Shown: positions 23,719-32,166 of the stretch, piece after piece | Numbering within the stretch: the first letter of the stretch is position 1 | Layout of the letters: the number at the start of each line of letters is the position of its first letter | Program-made: the position numbers and the translations under genes | Assembly: GCF_004766045.1 (NCBI RefSeq) | Contig: NZ_SPQQ01000014.1 | Location: 1 to 64,000 of the forward strand | Length of the DNA: 64,000 nt | Direction of reading: 5' to 3' | From: Desulfosporosinus fructosivorans | GTDB lineage: Bacteria; Bacillota; Desulfitobacteriia; Desulfitobacteriales; Desulfitobacteriaceae | Notes under the pieces: model-generated | The model's input: the letters and a program-made list of their open reading frames with translations, nothing else | What the model was told of the DNA's origin: nothing | Database searches by the model: none

Positions 23719-25035
23719 GTGAATCAAGCAAACATGACTCCAGAAAAGGAATTACGATGCCTAGAGAAACTAGTGGGGCTTAATATGCTGGAAAAAATGT
23801 TATGCTCTTTTTCAAAATCTACTGGATTAAAAGCGATCCTTGTGGACACGCGAGGAAATACGCTTGTTTCTACTGATCATGAGATTAAGGACTGTAGTTT
23901 TTGTAGGAAAATCAGGTCTGATAGTTCTGGGATGCGTAAATGTCAGCGATCATATGCACAAGCGTGTACTGAAGCCGCTAAATATGGCGAGCCATATATT
24001 TTTAGATGTCATGCAGGTTTGATAATGTGGTCAGCGCCGATCGTATTAAATGAATATGTCTTCTCCATCATCTGTGGACAAGTTCTTATGTGGGAACCAG
24101 AAGATTATTTTTTGGAAGAAATTGAGGAAATGGTAAAGGGACTTAATGTAGACGTTTCTGCGGTAAAGTGGGCTGCTGCCCAATTAGAGGTAATGTCTAG
24201 TGATAAAGTACAGGCGGCGTCAGATCTTTTGTTTATTGTAGCTAATCAGATCATGAAGAGCGGCATGATAGTCTTGGAGCAAAGAAGGAACATCACCGCC
24301 CAACAGGCGAGGCTGGCAGAAGAAATACAGGCTCGTAAACGTTCTGAAATTGCCATGCGTACGATTGAGTCGAGAGCGTTTAGTATTAATTCTTTGGACA
24401 AGGAGCATGAGCTCAAGTCGCTAGTGCGTAATGGTAAAAAACGAGCAGCCCACCAAGTACTTGAAAATTTATTAGTGGATATTATCGAAATTAATTCTGA
24501 ACAGATTGATACGGTTAAAACAAGGGTAGTTGAATTAGTGGTAATTATCTCTAGGGCAGCTGTGGATGGAGGTGCTGACTTAAGTGTTATCCTACAACAA
24601 AACTCGTTATTTTATCTGGAGTTGCTTAAAATATCGAAGACTGAAGAAATCTGCTTATGGGCCAGAGGGATGCTAGAAACATTTATGAACCAAGATATTA
24701 ACAAAAATCAAAAAAATATTATAGCTATCCAGAAGGCGGCTGAATATATCCAAAGGAATTTTCGTAATAAATTAACTATAGAGGATATCTCACAAGTAGT
24801 TTATCTCAGCCCCTGTTATGTCAGCAGAATCTTTAAACAGAGTCTTGGCTGTACTTTGATGGAATACCTGACTCATGTAAGAATTGAAGAAGCTAAAACA
24901 ATGTTAAAGGACCCTAAATACAATGTTATGCAAGTCGCAGAAGAGAGTGGTTTTGAAGATCCTGCCTACTTCACTAGGGTTTTTAAGAAGAGTGAGGGAA
25001 TTACACCAAGTAGATTTAAGCAATATGCTCTATAA
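23719..25035 (+). CDS. PocR-domain AraC-family transcriptional regulator (copy 2)
   Basis: A 438-residue paralogue of the regulator at 10225. The PocR domain has the same cysteine pattern (CSFCRKIRSDSSGMRKCQRSY, written here with one gap in mind, then IFRCHAG and IICGQVLMWEP). The C-terminus is an AraC DNA-binding pair (IEDISQVVYLSPCYVSRIFK, then VAEESGFEDPAYFTRVFKKS). GTG 23719 follows CGGAGGTGGG; the in-frame GTG at 23695 would place that site within the gene. It is followed by a stand-alone corrinoid protein, as copy 1 is. It probably controls the methanol genes around it. Confidence 0.92.
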   Translation: MNQANMTPEKELRCLEKLVGLNMLEKMLCSFSKSTGLKAILVDTRGNTLVSTDHEIKDCSFCRKIRSDSSGMRKCQRSYAQACTEAAKYGEPYIFRCHAGLIMWSAPIVLNEYVFSIICGQVLMWEPEDYFLEEIEEMVKGLNVDVSAVKWAAAQLEVMSSDKVQAASDLLFIVANQIMKSGMIVLEQRRNITAQQARLAEEIQARKRSEIAMRTIESRAFSINSLDKEHELKSLVRNGKKRAAHQVLENLLVDIIEINSEQIDTVKTRVVELVVIISRAAVDGGADLSVILQQNSLFYLELLKISKTEEICLWARGMLETFMNQDINKNQKNIIAIQKAAEYIQRNFRNKLTIEDISQVVYLSPCYVSRIFKQSLGCTLMEYLTHVRIEEAKTMLKDPKYNVMQVAEESGFEDPAYFTRVFKKSEGITPSRFKQYAL

Positions 25036-25068
25036 GCTAGCTATGCGCTACCGGGGGAGTGAACTCTA

Positions 25069-25713
25069 TTGATAACTTCAGAATTTGAATTAGAATTAAT
25101 AACTAAAGCTTTAATTAGAGGGCAGGCTAATCGGGTAAAGACACTCACCATACTTGCTATTGAGAACGGGATAGATCCAAGAACAGTCATTGACAAAGCA
25201 TTAATGCCGGGCATGCATGAAATAGGTGAACAATTTAGAGATAAAGCTATTTATATATCGGATGTATTGATCTCCTCAAGGGCAATGCATGCGGGGTTGC
25301 ATGTATTGAAGCCGTTATTAATGAATCCACAGCAATCTTCTGTTGGTAAAGTAGTTATTGGTACTGTGGCTGGAGATTTACATGATATCGGGAAAAATCT
25401 AATTGTCATGATGTTTTGTGCTTCAGGATTAGAAGTCATCGATCTTGGAATTGATGTGCAACCTGAGGACTTTGCACAAGCAATTATAGACCACCAGCCT
25501 GACATTCTAGCGATGTCTGCTATGCTTACTACTACTTTAGGTATGATGTCTGAGACAATAAGGGAACTCAATCGTCTAGATCTACGTAATAAAGTTAAGA
25601 TAATTATTGGTGGAAGTCCAACAACTCAAGAATTTGCACGGGCAATCAATGCAGATGGTTTTGCAGCAGATGTAGTGAAAGCTGTTGATTTGGCTATAAA
25701 ACTTGTAAAGTAA
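25069..25713 (+). CDS. Stand-alone corrinoid-binding protein paired with the PocR regulator (copy 2)
   Basis: A 214-residue corrinoid protein with cap (YISDVLISSRAMHAGLHVL) and GTVAGDLHDIGKNLI (His105). It starts at TTG 25069 behind GGGGGAG and lies 33 bases after the regulator gene. RAMHAGL is shared with the regulator-linked copy at 11513, while the methyltransferase-linked copies read KAMKAGL or AAMKAGV, so the two regulator-linked proteins may be a subgroup. No methyltransferase of the MttB or MtaB kind follows; the next gene is the methyl-THF methyltransferase after a 504-bp gap. Confidence 0.9.
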   Translation: MITSEFELELITKALIRGQANRVKTLTILAIENGIDPRTVIDKALMPGMHEIGEQFRDKAIYISDVLISSRAMHAGLHVLKPLLMNPQQSSVGKVVIGTVAGDLHDIGKNLIVMMFCASGLEVIDLGIDVQPEDFAQAIIDHQPDILAMSAMLTTTLGMMSETIRELNRLDLRNKVKIIIGGSPTTQEFARAINADGFAADVVKAVDLAIKLVK

Positions 25714-26217
25714 AGTGTGAGTACACACACTGAACTACGCAATCAAATATTCATTGTGAACATAGTAAATGAAATAATATATGCACGCGTGAAGAAAAGT
25801 GGGGCAAAAAATTTATTGTGCACTACTTTTATTTGTTTTGATCTTAATTAGAAAATCAAGCCATTTTTGACCAATGACTACTCAGTTTTCCTGTGCGCTG
25901 GTCATAGATTTCCATTCTCCAAGTTTCCTAGAAGTTGGATGGGACCACTTAAAATAGGCGCTTTTATCCAGACAGTAAAATAGCAAGAATCTCAGTTAGA
26001 TTAATCAAGATAAGACAAGAATATCCATGTAATAATCTAAGAATTATGGCTAAAATTATAGTATAAATATTCAGATTATTAAAAGTCTGCAACACAATGC
26101 TTAAGTATTAATACTCGGTGACTTGAAATTAGCACAATACATTGAGGTGAAAGAGGGGTAGTTTGCTAGCCATAGGGGCGAGCGGAGTAGTTTAAAAAAA
26201 CTGGAGGAGGAAGAGAA
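25714..26217. other. 504-bp spacer with a probable weak terminator
   Basis: An imperfect hairpin runs from AAAAGT (25795-25800) to ACTTTT (25825-25830) and is followed by ATTTGTTTT, a likely end of the regulator-corrinoid transcript. A clear promoter for the gene at 26218 was not found, although transcription could start within it. The GGAGGAGG site at about 26202-26209 belongs to the downstream gene. Confidence 0.5.
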
Positions 26218-27015
26218 ATGTTAGTTGTTGGAGAACTTATTAACGCAAGCCGTAAAGCCATTGGTGCGGCTATCAAAGAACAAAATGTTGAAGTAGTCCA
26301 AAAAGTAGCAAAGGATCAATTCGACGCTGGAGCACATTATATTGATGTTAACGCGGGTATCTTTCTTGATAAAGAGCCAGAATACCTTGCATGGCTTGTG
26401 AAAACTGTTCAGGAAATTGTTGATTGTCCTTGCTGCATAGACAGTCCTGATCCAAAAGCGATCGCTGCGGCCTTTGCTGTGCACAAAGGGGTACCAATGA
26501 TTAACTCCATTTCTCTGGAAAAAGATCGCTATGGGGCTTTGCTTCCTATACTTTCAGGAACGGACCTAAAAGTTGTGGCTCTTTGTATGAGTGATGATGG
26601 GATGCCAGAAACAATGGTAGATCGGTTGAAAATTGCCGATAAGCTCATTAATGGGCTCGTTCAAGCTAACGTACCGATCGGTAATATTTATGTAGATCCG
26701 TTGGTACAACCAATCTCCGTAAACAACACGTTTGCCATGGAATTCATTAATTCTGTTGAAGCTATTATGTCTGAGTTTAAAGGGGTTCATACGATGTGTG
26801 GGCTGTCTAACATATCCTATGGCTTGCCAGAACGGAAATTTATGAATCGTGGCTTTGCAGTTATGGCTATTGCTAAAGGATTAGATGGCATGATCGTTGA
26901 CCCGTTGGACAAAATGATGATGGCCAGTATAGTAACGGCGGAAGCACTGGCAGGACGAGATGCATACTGTGCCATGTATCTCAAGGCTTTCCGAAATAAG
27001 AAATTCGAATTTTAA
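26218..27015 (+). CDS. Methyltetrahydrofolate:corrinoid methyltransferase, MtgA/MtvA type (copy 2)
   Basis: A 265-residue paralogue of the protein at 16181 with the same pterin-binding barrel signatures (GELINASRKAIGAAI, HYIDVNAGIFLDKEPEYL, YVDPLVQPISVNNTF, HTMCGLSNISYGLPERK). It links the methanol corrinoid protein to the tetrahydrofolate pool. ATG 26218 follows GGAGGAGG. Unlike copy 1 I see no sigma-54 element right before it. Confidence 0.94.
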   Translation: MLVVGELINASRKAIGAAIKEQNVEVVQKVAKDQFDAGAHYIDVNAGIFLDKEPEYLAWLVKTVQEIVDCPCCIDSPDPKAIAAAFAVHKGVPMINSISLEKDRYGALLPILSGTDLKVVALCMSDDGMPETMVDRLKIADKLINGLVQANVPIGNIYVDPLVQPISVNNTFAMEFINSVEAIMSEFKGVHTMCGLSNISYGLPERKFMNRGFAVMAIAKGLDGMIVDPLDKMMMASIVTAEALAGRDAYCAMYLKAFRNKKFEF

Positions 27016-27073
27016 TAAAGTTGTTGCATCCCCGTCTCCACTTATAAAAGGGGATAATCGTTTAATGTATAGG

Positions 27074-27112
27074 AAATAGGTCAATGCACCGAAAGATGGC
27101 ATTGGCCTATTT
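27074..27112 (+). terminator. Long hairpin after the second methyl-THF methyltransferase gene
   Basis: AAATAGGTCAATGC and GCATTGGCCTATTT form a 14-bp stem with one wobble. The T-run is only three bases. A smaller ATCCCC/GGGGAT stem lies just upstream near 27027-27055. Confidence 0.65.
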
Positions 27113-27310
27113 GAGATAATAGTGACGAAATTTGATGCAAAACTATCTCTAGGTTTTTTAGAGTTTTTAGGCTGTTACTGGGAAAATAGAAGGAAATTCG
27201 AGGAATGTAGCGAATATATTAGGTAATTAATGAATTCTCAAAAAAGGACTATGTGGGTTTGGAAAATAGAGAAAATTTTGACTTAAAACAGTTAGAGTGA
27301 GGAGATCGCC

Positions 27311-27976
27311 ATAAAAATTAAACTCATCGGTTGTGATTCCACCAAGAACGAAGTTCGTTCGCTGGGGATTCCAGAAACTATGGATAATGAGTTCCTTGAT
27401 TTTAATTACCACGGCAAACCAGATCTACTACACGTACGACTTCAGGAACTTATTGACCAAAGCCAGGATTACGAACTGATAATTACGACCTATAGTCGAT
27501 GTTCAAACGTTGTCGTCGGTTTACTTTCCAAACGTGTACCGTTGCTTTTGCCAAAAACTCATGATTGTATTTCTCTTCTGCTTGGTTCAAACGAAAGGCA
27601 ACTCAGTTTACTCAAGGAAAATCCGGGAACCTACTATTTCAGCCGAGGGTGGCTGGACTACGGTCGGACTCCCTATGCTGAGTACCTAGAATACGTCGAT
27701 CGCTATGGGCAGAAGAAAGCCACTGATCTTATTAAAATGTTGTATGGTAATTATAATAAAGCGGTTTTGATCGTTACACTGGGAACGAAAGACATTGATA
27801 AATACCGAGAAAAGGTTTGCCAGATTGCTGACTTTTTTGGGTGGGACGTGGGCGAAGAAGAAGGGGATCTTCGTCTTTTAGCTATCCTATTAAATGGAAA
27901 AACTGGGCAAGACACAGTGCATGTCGAACCGGGACGGGCAGTTACAGCAGATATGTTGTTAGGAGGTAAATTATGA
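27311..27976 (+). CDS. DUF1638 protein with an apparent ATA start codon
   Basis: The first ATG in frame (27380) has no ribosome site and would remove about 23 residues that look like the normal family start: after the first codon come KIKLIGCDSTKNEVRSLGIP. Reading back, GAGGAG (27299-27304) sits six bases before ATA 27311, and an in-frame TAG at 27293 closes the frame, so no ATG, GTG or TTG is available. With ATA as start the protein has 221 residues. DUF1638 proteins occur with MttB-type methyltransferases and corrinoid activators; biochemical role unknown. Conserved pieces include FNYHGKPDLLHVRLQE and HDCISLLLGS. The stop overlaps the activator ATG (ATGA). Confidence 0.85.
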   Translation: MKIKLIGCDSTKNEVRSLGIPETMDNEFLDFNYHGKPDLLHVRLQELIDQSQDYELIITTYSRCSNVVVGLLSKRVPLLLPKTHDCISLLLGSNERQLSLLKENPGTYYFSRGWLDYGRTPYAEYLEYVDRYGQKKATDLIKMLYGNYNKAVLIVTLGTKDIDKYREKVCQIADFFGWDVGEEEGDLRLLAILLNGKTGQDTVHVEPGRAVTADMLLGGKL

Positions 27977-29805
27977 AAATAACAATACTCCCAAATCATG
28001 TGATAATTCCAGAAGATCGGGAAACTTTAATGGAAGCGCTGATTCGACATCATCTTCCTGTACAGAATATCTGTAATGGCAAAGGTACGTGTGGTAAATG
28101 CAAAGTGCGGATGCTCGGATATGTCTCTCCGCCTACCGATAGCGATAAAAAGCATCTCAATAAAATCGAATTACAGGCGGGACTTCGACTTGCTTGTACT
28201 GTGAAGCCCGAAGAAGGGATGGTCATTGAACTAAATTTTGTGGAGAGTCAAGATCGTAAAGTAAGTGCTCTCTTGGAAATGAAAACGACAACCTTAAATC
28301 CAGGAATTGAAAAAGTGTTTATCCAATCTAGCAAACCTACACTAGAGGATGAGCGCGGAGACTGGGATCGCGTAGTGGATGTGCTGAGCACTGTCACAGG
28401 TAGGAGTTACGACAAGACAGGTCTATATATTTTAGGTAAGATCCCAGACATTTTACGAGCCGATAATTTCAGCCTAACTGCTACAGTTACTGAAGACAAA
28501 ATTTTGGAAATTGAGTCTGGTAATACCACAAATAGGCTTTACGGTGTTGCAGTCGATGTTGGAACAACTAGTGTTGCGGTGGCCTTGATCGATTTAAATC
28601 AGGGAAATATACTAAAGGTTGTTTCTACTGAAAATGAACAGACAGCCTATGGTGCAGATGTAATTTCTCGTATCTCGTTTGCTATGGAAAGCCAAGAGAG
28701 CGCCATGGCATTACGTGTAGCAATCAGGAGGACAATTAACCACTTGCTCGAAGAACTTTCAGTTCAAACAAATGTAGGTAAAGACGAGATTTTAAAAATG
28801 ACAATTGTTGGAAACACTACAATGCATCATCTCTTACTTGGTTTGGATGCATCCCATTTGGCAGTTTCACCGTTCGTCGCTGTGTGCAACAAACCGTTGG
28901 AATTCTCGGCGATGGAATTGGGTCTGGAACTAAATGCCCAAGCTAGAATCTTGTTACTACCGAATATAGGCAGTTTTGTAGGGGGGGACACGATAGGGGC
29001 CATTGTGGGGGCACCAGCAGTTCTGGAACCAGGTAACCATTTGCTCATTGACTTAGGGACCAACTGTGAACTCTTCTTAAAGACAGGTCACTCAATGCTA
29101 GCATGTTCTACCGCAGCTGGCCCTGCCTTTGAGGGTGCAGGCATCGCCCATGGAATGAGAGCAAAGCAGGGTGCCATTGAAAGTGTAACTATCTCGGAAG
29201 AGGGAGTATCCTATCAAGTGATTGGTGAGCAGGAACCTATTGGGATTTGTGGATCTGGCCTTATCGAAGCGATCGATGAGATGCGGCAGTCGGGAGTCAT
29301 TAACAAACAAGGAAAAATTGTCGATCCAGAAAAGGCGGAAACGCTTGCGATTGGACTTAAAGAACGGATTCGACCCGCTGAGAAGGGCCGCGAATTTGTC
29401 TTGGCTTATGGATCTGATCAAGGCCAGGATATAACCCTAAGTCAAAAAGATATTGGGGAACTGCAATTGGCCAAAGGGGCCGTCTGTGCAGGAATTAAAA
29501 CTCTCGTAGAAATGGCTGGAATAACCGTATCAGAGCTCGATTCGGTGACTTTATCGGGAACCTTTGCCACCTATCTCAAGGCCATTAACATTTTAAATAT
29601 TGGACTTGTTCCAGATATCGCTGAATACAAAATAAAGACAGTGGGAAATGCCGCACACGTAGGGGCAATACTAGCATTGTTAGACCACAAAGAAATGGCG
29701 ATGGCTACGGAACTATATAAAAAGATTAGTCATGTTGAACTCGGCGGTAGTTCCACATTCTCCAACTATTTCATGGATAGTATGTATCTTGAACGATTAA
29801 ATTAG
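27973..29805 (+). CDS. RamA-like reductive activator of corrinoid proteins (copy 2)
   Basis: A 610-residue near-duplicate of the protein at 17929: the same [2Fe-2S] ferredoxin domain (CNGKGTCGKCKVRM), linker and ASKHA ATPase motifs (AVDVGTTSVAVALID, LLIDLGTNCELFL, GICGSGLIEAIDEM). It overlaps the DUF1638 gene by four bases; its AGGAGG site is inside that gene, so translation is coupled. It would reactivate the methanol-branch corrinoid proteins, although substrate range between the two copies cannot be told apart by eye. Confidence 0.93.
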   Translation: MKITILPNHVIIPEDRETLMEALIRHHLPVQNICNGKGTCGKCKVRMLGYVSPPTDSDKKHLNKIELQAGLRLACTVKPEEGMVIELNFVESQDRKVSALLEMKTTTLNPGIEKVFIQSSKPTLEDERGDWDRVVDVLSTVTGRSYDKTGLYILGKIPDILRADNFSLTATVTEDKILEIESGNTTNRLYGVAVDVGTTSVAVALIDLNQGNILKVVSTENEQTAYGADVISRISFAMESQESAMALRVAIRRTINHLLEELSVQTNVGKDEILKMTIVGNTTMHHLLLGLDASHLAVSPFVAVCNKPLEFSAMELGLELNAQARILLLPNIGSFVGGDTIGAIVGAPAVLEPGNHLLIDLGTNCELFLKTGHSMLACSTAAGPAFEGAGIAHGMRAKQGAIESVTISEEGVSYQVIGEQEPIGICGSGLIEAIDEMRQSGVINKQGKIVDPEKAETLAIGLKERIRPAEKGREFVLAYGSDQGQDITLSQKDIGELQLAKGAVCAGIKTLVEMAGITVSELDSVTLSGTFATYLKAINILNIGLVPDIAEYKIKTVGNAAHVGAILALLDHKEMAMATELYKKISHVELGGSSTFSNYFMDSMYLERLN

Positions 29806-29927
29806 CCACATGTGAAAATATTCTTTAAGTTTTTAGACCATTTTAACCAGTATTAGGTTATAATGGCTATAGTATAAATAAAAGATATACTTGGGATTAA
29901 TAGGTGAAAAGGGAGAGGAACTAGGAA

Positions 29928-31502
29928 ATGGAAAATAAGTTCAAAGAGTCATTACTCGACAAGAACACTCTATCCGTGACGTGGGAGCTCGTACCGGGCA
30001 GAGGCGCAAACGAAAAGGCCCAGGAAACTGCAATCGCCTCTGCTGAGCAAGCAGCTAAGGGTGGCAGGGTCCATGCGCTTACCATCACTGATAACCCTGG
30101 AGGTAATCCTGCAATCCTTGCTGATTATTTGGGAATGGAAATTATAAAAATGGGTATTGAACCCTTGGTCCATTTTACATGTAAAGATAAGAACCGCAAT
30201 CAAATGGAAAGTCAATTACATGCCTTAGACCGGGCAAAAGTTCGCAACCTCTTAGTTATGACAGGAGATTACACAGTTTCTGGATTTAAAGGACGTCCTA
30301 AGCCGGTTTTTGATCTTGATCCCTCTAATACACTGCAACTCATCTCAGAAATGAATAAGGGCTTAGAAATCCCTGGCTTCAAGGGTTCAACCCATAACCA
30401 ACCTTGTGATTTTTTTGCAGGAGCGGCTGTATCCCCCTTCAAGTCCACTGAGGCTGAACTGATGATTCAGTACTATAAGCTGAAGAAGAAAATTGAAGGC
30501 GGCGCTCAATTTGTGGTAACACAACTTGGGTATGATGCTCGGAAATGCCACGAAGTTATCCAGTTCTTGAAGATCAATAAGCTTGATATACCGGTCGTGG
30601 GAAATATTTATGTTCTCCCTTATGGAGCGGCAAATGTCATGAATCAAAATAAATTACCTGGTTGTGTAGTCACAGACAAGCTTTTGGCAGAGCTAAATGA
30701 TGAAAAAAGCGCTCCAGATAAAGGGGTAGGCCAACGGATGCTGAGAGCGGCCAAATTGTACGCGATCTTGAAAGGCATAGGTGTTGCCGGAGTTCATATT
30801 GGTGGGCATAACCTAAAATACGAACAATTAGAATACATCCTTGACAAGGGGGAGGAACTATTCCCTAAATGGAAAGATTTTGTTAAGGAATTTGATTATC
30901 CTCAAACGAATGGATTCTACTACTTTGAAAAAGACGAGAAAACTGGCTTGAATACAGATCGACCTGCAAATCGTGCCAATCGCCCCTTAGATGCCCCAGC
31001 AGGTGCAATGTATACAATGATGCGAGGTATGCATGGTCTCTTGTTCACACCGAACAAAAAGTTGTTTCCTATGATGCGCGGTATGTATCGTGCGGCAGAG
31101 GGAAAGAAAAAAACCGAAAAGGGTCTGCACGCTGTTGAACATCTTGCCAAGGTTGTAATGCTTGATTGCAAGGACTGTGGTGACTGTGCCATGTTGGATT
31201 TGGCTTATCTCTGCCCAATGTCCCAATGTCCAAAAAATCAACGCAATGGGGCGTGTGGTGGGAGCTTAGATGGTTGGTGTGAAGTTTATCCTAAAGAAAA
31301 GAAATGCGTCTGGGTTAGAGCTTATGCAAGACTCAAGAAATATGGTGAAGAAGCTTCGTTAGATGTTCCCCCAGTGCCACCCGCTAACTGGGATTTTTAC
31401 CAGACTTCTTCTTGGTCGAATTTCTTCTTAGGAAAAGACCATTCGGCTCCCATATTAGGAATTAAGCGTCCCGAGAGCAAGCTTCCCGAAGTTAAGAAAT
31501 AA
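29928..31502 (+). CDS. metF: Methylenetetrahydrofolate reductase with C-terminal zinc/iron-sulfur-type domain
   Basis: A 524-residue protein. Residues 1 to about 310 are a MetF-type TIM barrel (SVTWELVPGRGANEKAQE, ALTITDNPGGNPA, VVTQLGYDA). The C-terminus is the MTHFR_C domain with a dense cysteine set: CKDCGDCAMLDLAYLCPMSQ, then GACGG. This arrangement is found in acetogens and other anaerobes where the enzyme interconverts methyl-THF and methylene-THF. It would take the methyl groups made by the MtgA/MtvA-like proteins into the oxidative branch, or supply them. A TATAAT at 29859-29864 suggests its own promoter. ATG 29928 follows GGGAGAGG. Confidence 0.92.
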   Translation: MENKFKESLLDKNTLSVTWELVPGRGANEKAQETAIASAEQAAKGGRVHALTITDNPGGNPAILADYLGMEIIKMGIEPLVHFTCKDKNRNQMESQLHALDRAKVRNLLVMTGDYTVSGFKGRPKPVFDLDPSNTLQLISEMNKGLEIPGFKGSTHNQPCDFFAGAAVSPFKSTEAELMIQYYKLKKKIEGGAQFVVTQLGYDARKCHEVIQFLKINKLDIPVVGNIYVLPYGAANVMNQNKLPGCVVTDKLLAELNDEKSAPDKGVGQRMLRAAKLYAILKGIGVAGVHIGGHNLKYEQLEYILDKGEELFPKWKDFVKEFDYPQTNGFYYFEKDEKTGLNTDRPANRANRPLDAPAGAMYTMMRGMHGLLFTPNKKLFPMMRGMYRAAEGKKKTEKGLHAVEHLAKVVMLDCKDCGDCAMLDLAYLCPMSQCPKNQRNGACGGSLDGWCEVYPKEKKCVWVRAYARLKKYGEEASLDVPPVPPANWDFYQTSSWSNFFLGKDHSAPILGIKRPESKLPEVKK

Positions 31503-31572
31503 GTCAACGCCCGTCTACACTAAAAATAAAGACCGAGACTTCAGATTGGGATTCCACTACCTTGAAGTTTAT

Positions 31573-31604
31573 CAAGACCCCCACTTTTAGAAATGGGGGT
31601 CTTG
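31573..31604. other. Hairpin between metF and the small cysteine protein
   Basis: CAAGACCCCCA and TGGGGGTCTTG form a perfect 11-bp stem with a 10-base loop. No T-run follows, so it may be an mRNA-processing or stability element, or a remnant of a mobile element. It resembles the hairpin at 13659-13682. Confidence 0.6.
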
Positions 31605-31643
31605 CGAATAATGTTAAAAAGTAGTACTGGAGGGAGAATTATC

Positions 31644-31961
31644 ATGGCAACAGGGGTAATACACGCCGGGGTATGTGGTTTTACAATTAATGTTAAAGCA
31701 GTGAGCGATGAGGATAATAAAGTACAGTTAGAAATAACAAGTGATTGTCCTAATTACCAAAAAATTGCCAAGGAGTTAACAGAAGTTGAGGCATATAAAG
31801 AGATTTTCAATAAAATGCATGTTGGGAGAGTCTATGAAGTGTTTGCCAAATATAGCCCACATCCCAGTTGCCCTGGAGTTTCAGGGATTCTGAAAACGAT
31901 GGAAGTGGCCGCAGGTTTAGCATTGCCGCAAACCGCTTCTATTAGCATAACGAAGGAATAA
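31644..31961 (+). CDS. Small conserved-type protein of unknown function with spaced cysteines
   Basis: A 105-residue soluble protein. ATG 31644 follows GGAGGGA; a longer frame from 31593 begins in the hairpin and is rejected. Cysteines lie in HAGVCGFTI, TSDCPNYQKIA and HPSCPGVSGIL, giving three spaced sites that could bind a metal or form a redox centre. No signal peptide or membrane segment. It follows the metF gene and precedes a strong terminator, so it is probably the last gene of the one-carbon cluster. I do not recognise its family with certainty. Confidence 0.75.
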   Translation: MATGVIHAGVCGFTINVKAVSDEDNKVQLEITSDCPNYQKIAKELTEVEAYKEIFNKMHVGRVYEVFAKYSPHPSCPGVSGILKTMEVAAGLALPQTASISITKE

Positions 31962-32000
31962 CGGAGAAAGAGACCTATTAATGATTTATAAATTACTATA

Positions 32001-32046
32001 ACTAAAGACAAATCCCGGTTGCTTGCAACCGGGATTTGTCTTTAGT
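32001..32046. terminator. Bidirectional terminator between convergent genes
   Basis: A 46-bp near-perfect palindrome with outer ACTAAAGAC and GTCTTTAGT arms and a CCCGGTT/AACCGGG core. It separates the one-carbon cluster (plus) from the glutamine synthetase gene (minus). Confidence 0.88.
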
Positions 32047-32076
32047 TAAGGAGAGTTTTGAACATTCGTCCAATAG

Positions 32077-32110
32077 GTGAGACACCGATTTCTACAAGCG
32101 GGTGTCTCAC
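32077..32110. terminator. Second hairpin at the end of the glutamine synthetase gene
   Basis: GTGAGACACC and GGTGTCTCAC form a perfect 10-bp stem with a 14-base loop. No T-run is seen on either strand; it may assist the neighbouring terminator or protect the 3' end. Confidence 0.5.
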
Positions 32111-32166
32111 TATCTTACTGTAAGGTTTCGAAGTCTCTACGTTCAAACTTAGTTGAACGAGTTTTA

